Positions 1 through 5,014 of a stretch of DNA of 8,055 nucleotides are shown here, in pieces (the stretch's first letter is position 1; each line of letters starts with the position of its first letter). The translations under genes were made by a program, and so were the position numbers. Source of the DNA: an uncultured Chitinophagaceae bacterium (GTDB taxonomy: Bacteria > Bacteroidota > Bacteroidia > Chitinophagales > Chitinophagaceae); the NCBI GenBank assembly GCA_937897585.1, contig CALCNY010000129.1:1-8055 (forward strand), written 5' to 3'. The notes under the pieces were generated by a model. The model saw only the letters and a program-made list of their open reading frames with translations, searched no databases and had not been told where the DNA came from.

Positions 1-114
1 CAACTTGGTAGCTCTTTGTCTGAAATTCATGTTTTTATTTTTTTGGGTAGGAGTAACGACGAAAACAATTACGCCTGCGATGAGTATTAACGAACCGATG
101 AGTATGCCCTTCAT
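1..114 (-). CDS. Small membrane-anchored protein, N-terminal part only
   Basis: An open frame starts at an ATG at 114 and stays open to the left edge, giving 38 codons with no stop. The protein begins MKGILIGSLILIAGVIVFVV, a short basic start followed by about 17 hydrophobic residues, then a polar stretch rich in K, N, Q and R (TPTQKNKNMNFRQR). This looks like a single N-terminal membrane anchor or uncleaved signal, with the remainder probably cytoplasmic or periplasmic. The start is 25 nt after the aldehyde dehydrogenase stop on the same strand, so the two could share a transcript. The region before the ATG is A-rich, as for the other genes here. The family cannot be recognised from 38 residues. 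An alternative start is the Met at residue 29, which would remove the membrane segment. Confidence 0.6.
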   Translation of the reverse strand, partial: MKGILIGSLILIAGVIVFVVTPTQKNKNMNFRQRATKL

Positions 115-139
115 TATGTTTTTTTTATTCTTCACTAAA

Positions 140-1513
140 TTATCGAATCATTTTTTTCAGCAAATTTAATTTTCCTTTCAAGGGTGGATATTTCATAGAA
201 GGATCAAACCAATTAGGAGATTTCAAAACCGATTTTTGATGACTAAATGTTTCGAAACTGAATTTACCATGGTATCTTCCGGTGCCGCTAAATCCCCTGC
301 CTCCAAATGGTAAATTTTTATTCATGAAATGCAAGCCAGCATTATTTACACAGCCGCCACCAAAGGCCACATCATTAAGCCAATCTTTTTCTTTTGATGA
401 ATCAGTGGTGAAAACATAAAATGCCAATGGATTTTTATTCATTGAAATTATTCTCTTGGCCTCTTCTGTTGTTTTGAAACTGATAATCGGCAATATCGGA
501 CCAAAGATTTCTTCCTGCATAATAGGACTTTTCAAATCAACATTGTCCATTACTGTTGGCTCAATAAATAATGTAGATTTATTATGATTACCACCATGCA
601 ATATTTTTCCTTGTTGTAAATATGTAATCAATCTGTTGAACTGTTTTTCGTTGATAATTTTTCCATAATGTTCAGTCTTTGAAACATCCGATCCATAGAA
701 TTGAATTATCGTTTCAATCAATGCATTCACCATTTTTTCTTTTATGGATTCATGCACCAAAATATAATCAGGAGCAATGCATATTTGGCCACAGTTAGAG
801 AATTTAATAGAAGCTATTCGTTTCGCAGCCACTTTAATATCTGCATCAGCTTCAATCACACATGGACTTTTGCCTCCCAATTCCAATGTAACAGGCACCA
901 AATCTTTCGCTGCAAGTTGATAAACCGCCTTACCAATTGCAGTACTACCGGTAAACATTACATGATCAAAAACAAAATGATTCATCATTCCTGGAACTGT
1001 TACTGCGCCATCACCTTCTACAAATAAAATATAATTCTTGTCGAATGTTTCTTCAATCATTTTCTTCATCAAAGCAGATGTTGCAGGCGCAAAATGTGAG
1101 GAATGCAATACCATGCAATTGCCAGCGGCCATGGCACCAACAGCGGGTTTAAGCAATAATTGCAAAGGATAATTCCAAGGACTAATAATTAATACAACCC
1201 CCAAAGGTTCATTCATAATAAAACTCTTCGAAGGCAGATTCAGCAAATTGGTGGGTACTTTTTTAGGTTCCATCCAATGATGCAATTGATCAATGGCATT
1301 ATTAATTTCTGCAACCAACAAACCATTTTCAGTTGCCCAACACTCTTCTGGAGATTTTTTCAAATCTGCATGTAATGCTTGATATATGTCGCTTTCATAT
1401 TTTTCAACAACTGATTTGAATTTGATTAGTTGTGATTTCCTGAATTCGTATGATTTCGTGGCACCGCTTTCGAAGAAGTGGCGCATTGTGATTAAATCAT
1501 CTATTGTTGGCAT
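140..1513 (-). CDS. Aldehyde dehydrogenase, class 3-like
   Basis: Predicted NAD(P)-dependent oxidation of an aldehyde to a carboxylic acid in the cytoplasm; the substrate cannot be told from sequence. Numbering from the ATG at 1513 (457 aa, the usual length for ALDH3-type enzymes), the motifs in order are PWNYP (112-116), FTGST (187-191), LELGGKSP (210-217) with the general-base Glu211, NCGQIC (240-245) with the nucleophile Cys245, EEIFGP (334-339) and PFGGRGFSG (402-410) followed by GRYHGKFSFETFSH, which is typical of class 3. The motif normally read as KPSE after the GN(C/A)xVL stretch is HSSH here (137-140), so cofactor binding may differ. A longer reading from TTG at 1594 adds 27 residues encoded by a palindromic repeat and is judged false. 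No clear promoter was found. A small membrane protein gene follows 25 nt downstream. Confidence 0.93.
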   Translation of the reverse strand: MPTIDDLITMRHFFESGATKSYEFRKSQLIKFKSVVEKYESDIYQALHADLKKSPEECWATENGLLVAEINNAIDQLHHWMEPKKVPTNLLNLPSKSFIMNEPLGVVLIISPWNYPLQLLLKPAVGAMAAGNCMVLHSSHFAPATSALMKKMIEETFDKNYILFVEGDGAVTVPGMMNHFVFDHVMFTGSTAIGKAVYQLAAKDLVPVTLELGGKSPCVIEADADIKVAAKRIASIKFSNCGQICIAPDYILVHESIKEKMVNALIETIIQFYGSDVSKTEHYGKIINEKQFNRLITYLQQGKILHGGNHNKSTLFIEPTVMDNVDLKSPIMQEEIFGPILPIISFKTTEEAKRIISMNKNPLAFYVFTTDSSKEKDWLNDVAFGGGCVNNAGLHFMNKNLPFGGRGFSGTGRYHGKFSFETFSHQKSVLKSPNWFDPSMKYPPLKGKLNLLKKMIR

Positions 1514-1550
1514 TTTTGAAAATTTGGTTAAAGGTAGTAAATGTGGGGAA

Positions 1551-1582
1551 GCGATATTGCAATATTGCAATATCGCAATATT
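1551..1582. repeat. 26-bp perfect palindrome built of 8-bp tandem units
   Basis: Positions 1551-1576 are a perfect palindrome with half-site GCGATATTGCAAT and no spacer. The same stretch, extended to 1582, reads as four 8-bp units of the form GCRATATY (GCGATATT, GCAATATT, GCAATATC, then GCAATATT again). It lies 38 nt upstream of the aldehyde dehydrogenase ATG and about 120 nt upstream of tadA. It could be an operator for a dimeric or oligomeric regulator, a cruciform-forming site, or a low-complexity intergenic repeat. The sequence alone does not decide between these. Confidence 0.85.
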
Positions 1583-1610
1583 ACGTCCTCCCAACTCGAA
1601 CAGCCAAATA

Positions 1611-1652
1611 TTTGAACTAAAGTTTATTCAGTCCCACTGAACTTTATTCAAA
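1611..1652. repeat. Imperfect inverted repeat between divergent genes
   Basis: A plus-strand arm at 1611-1632 pairs with 1636-1652 around a CCC loop. The core TTCAGT-CCC-ACTGAA (1627-1641) is perfect. Beyond it the arms continue as TTTGAA and TAAAGTT blocks matched by AACTTTA and TTCAAA, with two small bulges (TATT and C) on the left arm. It also contains a direct repeat: ASTTTATTCA occurs at 1621-1630 and 1641-1650, exactly 20 bp apart. There is no T-run, so an ordinary intrinsic terminator is unlikely. Its place between divergent ALDH and tadA genes would suit a regulatory site. Confidence 0.6.
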
Positions 1653-1699
1653 CACCCATAAATAAATATTACCTTACAAAAAATTGAATCCACCATACC

Positions 1700-2137
1700 A
1701 TGACAGACGAACATTACATGAAACTTGCCATTGCAGAAGCACAAAAAGCTTTTGATAAAGATGAGGTTCCAATTGGAGCGATAGTTGTGTTACAAGACAA
1801 AATTATCGCCAGAGCTCATAATCAAGTTGAATTGCTAAATGATAGCACGGCTCATGCTGAAATTCTTGCTCTTACAACTGCATACCAATTTTTAGGAAGC
1901 AAATATTTACCAGAAGCTACCTTGTACGTTACAGTTGAACCTTGCTTAATGTGCAGTGGTGCTTTGTACTGGAGTAAAATCGGACGTATTGTATTTGGCG
2001 CTAATGACGAAAAAAACAGCTACAGAAGAAGTACTGGAAGCAACAATCCTTTTCATCCCAAAACTGAAATTGTGGGAGGTGTAATGGAAGAGGATTGTGC
2101 GGGGTTGATGAAGGAGTTTTTTAGGAAACTTAGATGA
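1700..2137 (+). CDS. tadA: tRNA adenosine(34) deaminase TadA
   Basis: Cytoplasmic zinc enzyme that deaminates adenosine 34 to inosine in the anticodon of tRNA-Arg(ACG), allowing one tRNA to read several codons. The protein is 145 aa, slightly shorter than the E. coli enzyme. The cytidine/deoxycytidylate deaminase fold motifs are complete: HAE at 52-54 (zinc ligand His52, proton-shuttle Glu54) and PCLMC at 81-85 (zinc ligands Cys82 and Cys85), followed by GALYWSKIGRIVFG. The early DEVPIGAIVV and AHN segments (21-41) also fit TadA rather than free-base deaminases; guanine deaminase is the nearest alternative. The ATG at 1700 follows an A-rich region with no Shine-Dalgarno sequence. The gene is divergent from the aldehyde dehydrogenase gene and is followed 1 nt after its stop by a G-rich repeat element. 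Confidence 0.93.
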   Translation: MTDEHYMKLAIAEAQKAFDKDEVPIGAIVVLQDKIIARAHNQVELLNDSTAHAEILALTTAYQFLGSKYLPEATLYVTVEPCLMCSGALYWSKIGRIVFGANDEKNSYRRSTGSNNPFHPKTEIVGGVMEEDCAGLMKEFFRKLR

Positions 2138-2138
2138 T

Positions 2139-2219
2139 GGGATTGGGGAATTAGGAATTGGGATTGGGGATCAGAAATTTCTCGACCTAATTCCAATCAT
2201 ACTAATTCCAAATTCCAAC
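2139..2219. repeat. GGAATT-type inverted repeat element
   Basis: The left arm (2139-2170) is a run of G-rich units such as GGGATTG, GGAATTG and GGGGAATTA. The right arm (2186-2219) carries the complementary units TAATTCC and AATTCCAA. The arms pair imperfectly, the best stretch being GGAATTA-like against TAATTCC-like. The loop (2173-2182) is itself a perfect 10-bp palindrome, AGAAATTTCT. The unit length is close to 7 bp but less regular than in the other arrays. It starts directly after the tadA stop and could end tadA transcripts by folding, though it lacks a T-run. Confidence 0.55.
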
Positions 2220-2243
2220 ATTCAATTATTAAAGTAAAGCTAT

Positions 2244-2251
2244 TAACTTTG
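2244..2251 (+). promoter_or_regulatory. Candidate -7 box for sodA
   Basis: TAACTTTG matches the Bacteroidetes -7 consensus TAnnTTTG exactly and would place a transcription start about 25-28 nt before the sodA ATG. No TTTG or TTG is present at the expected 17-23 nt upstream, so only half of the promoter pattern is supported. Confidence 0.4.
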
Positions 2252-2283
2252 CCACTCAAATTTTTAATAATAAATCTTCAAAC

Positions 2284-2889
2284 ATGTCATTCACTTTAGC
2301 ACCTTTACCTTACGCTCACGAAGCACTCGAACCACATATTGATGCTCAAACCATGCACATACACCATGGTAAACACCATCAGGCTTATGTTGATAATTTA
2401 AACAAAGCCATCGCTGGCACTGAGCATGAATCAAAATCTATTGAAGAACTAGTACAACATGCCGGAAGTATCAGTCCTGCAGTTCGCAATAATGGCGGTG
2501 GTCATTGGAATCATACTTTTTTCTGGGCAAGCATGGCACCTAATGCAGGTGGTGCTCCAACCGGTAAATTGGCCGAAGCCATCAATTCAACTTTTGGCTC
2601 TTTTGATGCCTTCAAAGAAAAATTTGCTCAGGCAGGAATGACTCGCTTTGGAAGTGGTTGGGCTTGGTTGATTGTAAGAAATGGCGGACTTGAAATTTGT
2701 TCTACTCCAAATCAGGATAATCCATTAATGGAAATCGCCGAAGTTAAAGGCGCTCCAATTTTAGGTGCTGATGTTTGGGAACACGCATATTATTTAAAAT
2801 ATCAAAACAGACGTGCTGATTATTTAGCGGCTTTCTGGAATGTAGTGAATTGGGCAGTTGTTGAAGAGAGAATGATGGCTGCTATGTAA
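2284..2889 (+). CDS. sodA: Superoxide dismutase, Mn/Fe family, probably Mn type
   Basis: Converts superoxide to oxygen and hydrogen peroxide in the cytoplasm; there is no signal peptide. The 201-aa length is normal for the family. The four metal ligands are present: His27 (MHIHHGKHH), His77 (in GGHWNHTFFW), Asp163 and His167 (DVWEHAYY). Tyr35 in the second sphere is also present. Two residues favour manganese: Gly at 73 in GGGH, where iron enzymes usually have Gln, and Gln144 in the C-terminal half (STPNQDNP). Cambialistic use of both metals cannot be excluded. The start at 2284 is the first ATG of the frame and directly precedes the conserved LPY segment. The gene is convergent with yidD, with a repeat element between them, and has an exact TAnnTTTG box upstream. 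Confidence 0.95.
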   Translation: MSFTLAPLPYAHEALEPHIDAQTMHIHHGKHHQAYVDNLNKAIAGTEHESKSIEELVQHAGSISPAVRNNGGGHWNHTFFWASMAPNAGGAPTGKLAEAINSTFGSFDAFKEKFAQAGMTRFGSGWAWLIVRNGGLEICSTPNQDNPLMEIAEVKGAPILGADVWEHAYYLKYQNRRADYLAAFWNVVNWAVVEERMMAAM

Positions 2890-2890
2890 G

Positions 2891-3011
2891 GTTCAAAACG
2901 TTTGAATTGTTCAATAAGTTTAAAAGGTTAGCATTTTAATCTAATTTGAATTTACTTCTTAGTCTAGTATTCAACCCTTTAAACTTATTGAACCTTTTGA
3001 ACTTTATAAAC
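2891..3011. repeat. Inverted arms of 9-bp-phased GTTCAA-type units
   Basis: The left arm (2891-2935, plus strand) is five consecutive 9-bp units beginning with GTT, for example GTTCAAAAC, GTTCAATAA and GTTTAAAAG. The right arm (2967-3011), read on the minus strand, is also five consecutive 9-bp units beginning with GTT, including GTTCAAAAG, GTTCAATAA and GTTTAAAGG. The arms therefore pair over two central units almost perfectly (2909-2929 with 2974-2993), with a spacer of roughly 31 nt (2936-2966). It fills the whole gap between convergent sodA and yidD. A role as a bidirectional terminator is possible, but T-runs are lacking. Confidence 0.75.
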
Positions 3012-3014
3012 CTC

Positions 3015-3245
3015 TTAAGGAACAGGATCATGCCCGTGCCCACCCCAAGGATTACAGCTCACCACTCTTTTTACTGTTAGCCAAAAACCTTTTATAGGAC
3101 CATATTTTTTAAACGCTTCCAAGCCATAGTTTGAGCAGGTTGGTGTGTATCTGCATTTTGGACCCAACAATGGCGAAAGAATCCATTGATATAATTTTAT
3201 AAGAAGTATAAAAGGTGAACTCAATATTTTATTAATGACTTGCAT
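3015..3245 (-). CDS. yidD: Membrane protein insertion efficiency factor YidD
   Basis: Small membrane-associated protein thought to help insertion of inner-membrane proteins together with YidC. The 76-aa protein shows the family pattern throughout: LIKLYQWILSPLLG (15-28), CRYTPTCSNY (31-40), the G-x-x-KG-x-W segment (49-55), CNP (64-66) and a C-terminal DPVP (73-76). The three conserved cysteines (31, 37, 64) are present. The N-terminal half can form an amphipathic helix. Its ATG lies inside the end of rnpA with a 14-nt overlap, implying one transcript and probably translational coupling. In many bacteria yidC follows, but here the next gene is convergent sodA, so yidC must be elsewhere. Confidence 0.93.
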   Translation of the reverse strand: MQVINKILSSPFILLIKLYQWILSPLLGPKCRYTPTCSNYGLEAFKKYGPIKGFWLTVKRVVSCNPWGGHGHDPVP

Positions 3246-3633
3246 TTACCGTCTTAATTAACTTTTTTAAAATAACAGCACAGTTATCAAAAATCAATTT
3301 GTATTCCGGAAGATCTTTGCCTGTATAAATAAGAAATAAAGACAACTGCTTTTCTCTCTCGGTTAACAAGTGTTCAAGTTCATTTTTCTGAAACCTTAAA
3401 GCTTCTCTCATTAATCTTTTGATAAGATTTCTGTCGACTGCTTTTTTGAAATGCCTGCTGCTTACAGATACACCTGCCTGAAAAAAACGAGTGTCATTTT
3501 CCAGCAACCAAATAGCTTTTAATGGATGCGCATTAACGTGTTTACCTTCAGCAAATAGTTTTTGTAATAGCTTTCTGCTTTTTAATTTCTGGTCTTTACC
3601 AAAATGATATCGTTCATTGTTATTCAATACCAT
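3232..3633 (-). CDS. rnpA: Ribonuclease P protein component RnpA
   Basis: Protein subunit of RNase P, which binds the catalytic RNA and helps remove 5' leaders from pre-tRNAs. The length, 133 aa, is within the family range. The signature is visible at 63-80, KKAVDRN-LIKR-LMREALR, the basic RNR helix that contacts the RNA. Upstream lie LKSRKLLQKLFAEGK (17-31) and the central strand FQAGVSVSSRHF (51-62). The start at 3633 is the first ATG, about 10 residues before the conserved basic segment. It follows rpmH, separated by 96 nt containing a terminator-like hairpin, and overlaps yidD by 14 nt. Confidence 0.92.
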   Translation of the reverse strand: MVLNNNERYHFGKDQKLKSRKLLQKLFAEGKHVNAHPLKAIWLLENDTRFFQAGVSVSSRHFKKAVDRNLIKRLMREALRFQKNELEHLLTEREKQLSLFLIYTGKDLPEYKLIFDNCAVILKKLIKTVNASH

Positions 3634-3670
3634 TAAGTTAGTTCATTCAATAATTATAGAAATGGGTAAA

Positions 3671-3701
3671 ATAAAAAAAGCCTTTGCGGTAAAGCAAAAG
3701 C
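3671..3701 (-). terminator. Terminator-like hairpin between rpmH and rnpA
   Basis: Read on the minus strand, GCTTTTGC pairs with GCAAAGGC (3694-3701 with 3680-3687; eight pairs, one G-T) around a 6-nt loop, and is followed at once by seven Ts (3673-3679). This is a good intrinsic terminator shape for rpmH. Because rnpA and yidD lie beyond it with no clear promoter of their own, it may be leaky and set L34 mRNA above RnpA mRNA. Confidence 0.75.
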
Positions 3702-3729
3702 TGTATAGAGTTGTTACGATGTTATCGAT

Positions 3730-3897
3730 TTATTTCTTTGAACCATGCTCATCAGAAACAGTCAATTTATGACGTCCTTTAGCTCTACGAGAAGCCAATA
3801 CTTTTCTTCCATTAGCATCTTTCATACGAGCACGAAATCCGTGTACTGATTTTCTACGGCGAGTATGGGGTTGATAAGTCCTTTTTTTACCTGGCAT
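3730..3897 (-). CDS. rpmH: Large ribosomal subunit protein bL34
   Basis: Very basic small protein of the 50S subunit, bound to 23S rRNA. The 55-aa translation from the ATG at 3897 starts MPGKKRTYQPHTRRRKSVHG and continues with FRARM, NGRKVLASRRAKGRHKLTVS and a short DEHGSKK tail. KRTYQP, HGFRxRM and RRAKGRxxLT are hallmark L34 segments. The N-terminus has three extra residues (PGK) before KRTYQP compared with the common MKRT start. The gene was found by reading the minus strand directly. It has the best promoter match in the window and a 5' leader of about 75 nt. The rpmH-rnpA-yidD order is classical, but no dnaA or oriC-like sequence is next to it. Confidence 0.95.
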   Translation of the reverse strand: MPGKKRTYQPHTRRRKSVHGFRARMKDANGRKVLASRRAKGRHKLTVSDEHGSKK

Positions 3898-3937
3898 TGT
3901 TTTAAGTTTTTCCTTTTACAAATGTTGTTTACTATTT

Positions 3938-3980
3938 ACCGTCTGCCAGGCACCATCCCGGCTTCTTGTGAAAGGACGGC
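3938..3980 (-). promoter_or_regulatory. Possible structured 5' leader of rpmH
   Basis: On the minus strand, GCCGGG (3957-3962) pairs with CCTGGC (3945-3950) around the loop ATGGTG, with one G-T pair. An outer stem is possible between GCCGTC (3975-3980) and GACGGT (3938-3943). The inner hairpin would lie in the rpmH leader, about 50 nt before the ATG. The outer 5' strand touches the -7 box, so only part of it may be transcribed. No known leader family is recognised. Confidence 0.4.
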
Positions 3981-4010
3981 AAAGGTAGGGTTTTTCATTA
4001 TAAAATGAAA
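3980..4010 (-). promoter_or_regulatory. Bacteroidetes-type promoter of rpmH
   Basis: On the minus strand TACCTTTG (3980-3987) is an exact TAnnTTTG -7 box. A TTTC (4007-4010) stands 19 nt upstream, close to the TTTG -33 element in identity and spacing. Transcription would start near 3973-3976, about 75-80 nt before the rpmH ATG. It lies in the gap after murI, so rpmH probably has its own promoter. Confidence 0.65.
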
Positions 4011-4064
4011 GTTGATTGAAAAGATTTTACCCAAATAGTTGAATTTATTTGAGAAATGAACAAA

Positions 4065-4892
4065 TCACTCAGGTAATATCAATTTTTTTGCCTGAATTTC
4101 AGCTCCAAAAAATAAACTGGCATGTGCATTGAAATCTACTACATCTCCGGTGGTGAAGAAAACCCTTGAGCCATTTTGAGAACAATTTTCAGTCATGGAT
4201 TGATGTCTATTCAGGTAAGCTTCCAAACTTTCAGCAATGATTTTACCCTGAGAAACAATAGAAATACCTGCTGGTGTGTGCTGTTTAATTTTGTCAATCA
4301 ACAACGGATAATGCGTACAAGCCAGTAAAAATGTGTCTATGTTCTTGTCTTTCTGGAGAATGTTATCGATATGCAATTTCACGAGATCATCGGCCTCAGG
4401 CGTATTGTATTTATTTTCTTCTACAAGTGAAACCCATTCAGGGCAAGCTTCCTGAGCCACTTTTATTTCCGGGAAAAATTTGCCAATTTCAATCAAATAA
4501 GATTCAGATTGAATAGTGCCTGAGGTTCCTAAAACACCAACATGACCTGATTGACTATATTTTCCAATTACTTCGGATGTAGGTCTGATAACACCTAATA
4601 CTCTTTTTCTTGGGTCAAGTAAAGGCAAATCCTTTTGTTGAATATTTCTTAACGCTTTGGCAGATGCGGTATTGCAAGCCAGAATTACCAAAGTACATCC
4701 TTGATCAAAAAACCATTTCACACATTGAAGTGTGTAATCATAAACTGTTTCAAAACTTTTGTTACCATATGGCGCACGGGCATTATCTCCAAGATAGAGA
4801 TAGTCATATTGAGGAAGCATTTCCACTATTTCTTTTAAAATAGTTAGCCCACCAAAACCACTGTCGAAAACGCCTATTGGTTTATTATTCAT
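4065..4892 (-). CDS. murI: Glutamate racemase MurI
   Basis: Interconverts L- and D-glutamate without a cofactor in the cytoplasm, supplying D-glutamate to MurD for peptidoglycan. At 275 aa it has normal length. Motifs: GVFDSGFGGLT (7-17) with Asp10 and Ser11, GDNARAPYG (35-43), ACNTASA (72-78) with catalytic Cys73, LGTSGTIQSESY (121-132), CPEWVSLVEEN (150-160) and ACTHYPLL (191-198) with catalytic Cys192. Both thiols needed for two-base racemisation are therefore present. The ATG at 4892 directly precedes the first beta strand, and no Shine-Dalgarno sequence is seen. The terminator just upstream suggests that murI needs a promoter between 4893 and 4966; only a weak candidate is visible (TACATTTA at 4929-4936, one mismatch to TAnnTTTG). 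Confidence 0.96.
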   Translation of the reverse strand: MNNKPIGVFDSGFGGLTILKEIVEMLPQYDYLYLGDNARAPYGNKSFETVYDYTLQCVKWFFDQGCTLVILACNTASAKALRNIQQKDLPLLDPRKRVLGVIRPTSEVIGKYSQSGHVGVLGTSGTIQSESYLIEIGKFFPEIKVAQEACPEWVSLVEENKYNTPEADDLVKLHIDNILQKDKNIDTFLLACTHYPLLIDKIKQHTPAGISIVSQGKIIAESLEAYLNRHQSMTENCSQNGSRVFFTTGDVVDFNAHASLFFGAEIQAKKLILPE

Positions 4893-4966
4893 GTGTAATG
4901 CTTTTATTCAGCAGTTTGCATTATTCTGTAAATGTAATTGATAAACCAAAAGAAATGATAGGATAT

Positions 4967-4998
4967 AAAAAAACCGACTTTTAAAAAGCCGGTTTTTT
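4967..4998 (-). terminator. Intrinsic terminator of the SprB-repeat lipoprotein gene
   Basis: AAACCG (4971-4976) pairs with CGGTTT (4990-4995), and CTTTT pairs with AAAAG inside, with a single A-C mismatch (4977/4989). The A-run on the left and T-run on the right give a T-tail on both strands, so it could work in either direction. It starts 17 nt after the lipoprotein stop on the minus strand and separates that gene from murI. Confidence 0.8.
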
Positions 4999-5014
4999 AA
5001 AAATATTTTTACTA

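Noticed and set aside
701..1027. Plus-strand open frame of 108 codons
   Set aside because: It is antisense inside the aldehyde dehydrogenase gene, with a composition (many H, F, N, C) typical of a shadow frame and no recognisable motif.
1514..1594. N-terminal extension of the aldehyde dehydrogenase from a TTG at 1594
   Set aside because: The extra 27 residues are encoded mainly by the palindromic repeat, the start would be a rare TTG, and the ATG at 1513 gives the normal family length.
1386..1640. Plus-strand open frame across the ALDH start and the palindrome
   Set aside because: It is antisense to the gene and runs through the repeat; no protein family features are visible.
1551..3011. 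CRISPR array or transposon ends in the repeat-bearing gaps
   Set aside because: The units are 7-9 bp without unique spacers, no cas or transposase gene is present, and no target-site duplications could be identified.
2891..3011. Classical intrinsic terminator for sodA or yidD
   Set aside because: The arms are long and pair, but the loop is about 31 nt, the stem is AT-rich and no T-run follows, so it is recorded as a repeat with unknown function.
3898..4064. Replication origin next to rpmH-rnpA
   Set aside because: rpmH and rnpA often lie near dnaA and oriC, but no DnaA-box cluster (TTATCCACA-like) or dnaA is visible here.
4331..4843. Two plus-strand open frames opposite murI
   Set aside because: Both lie wholly inside the well-supported murI gene on the other strand and resemble no family.
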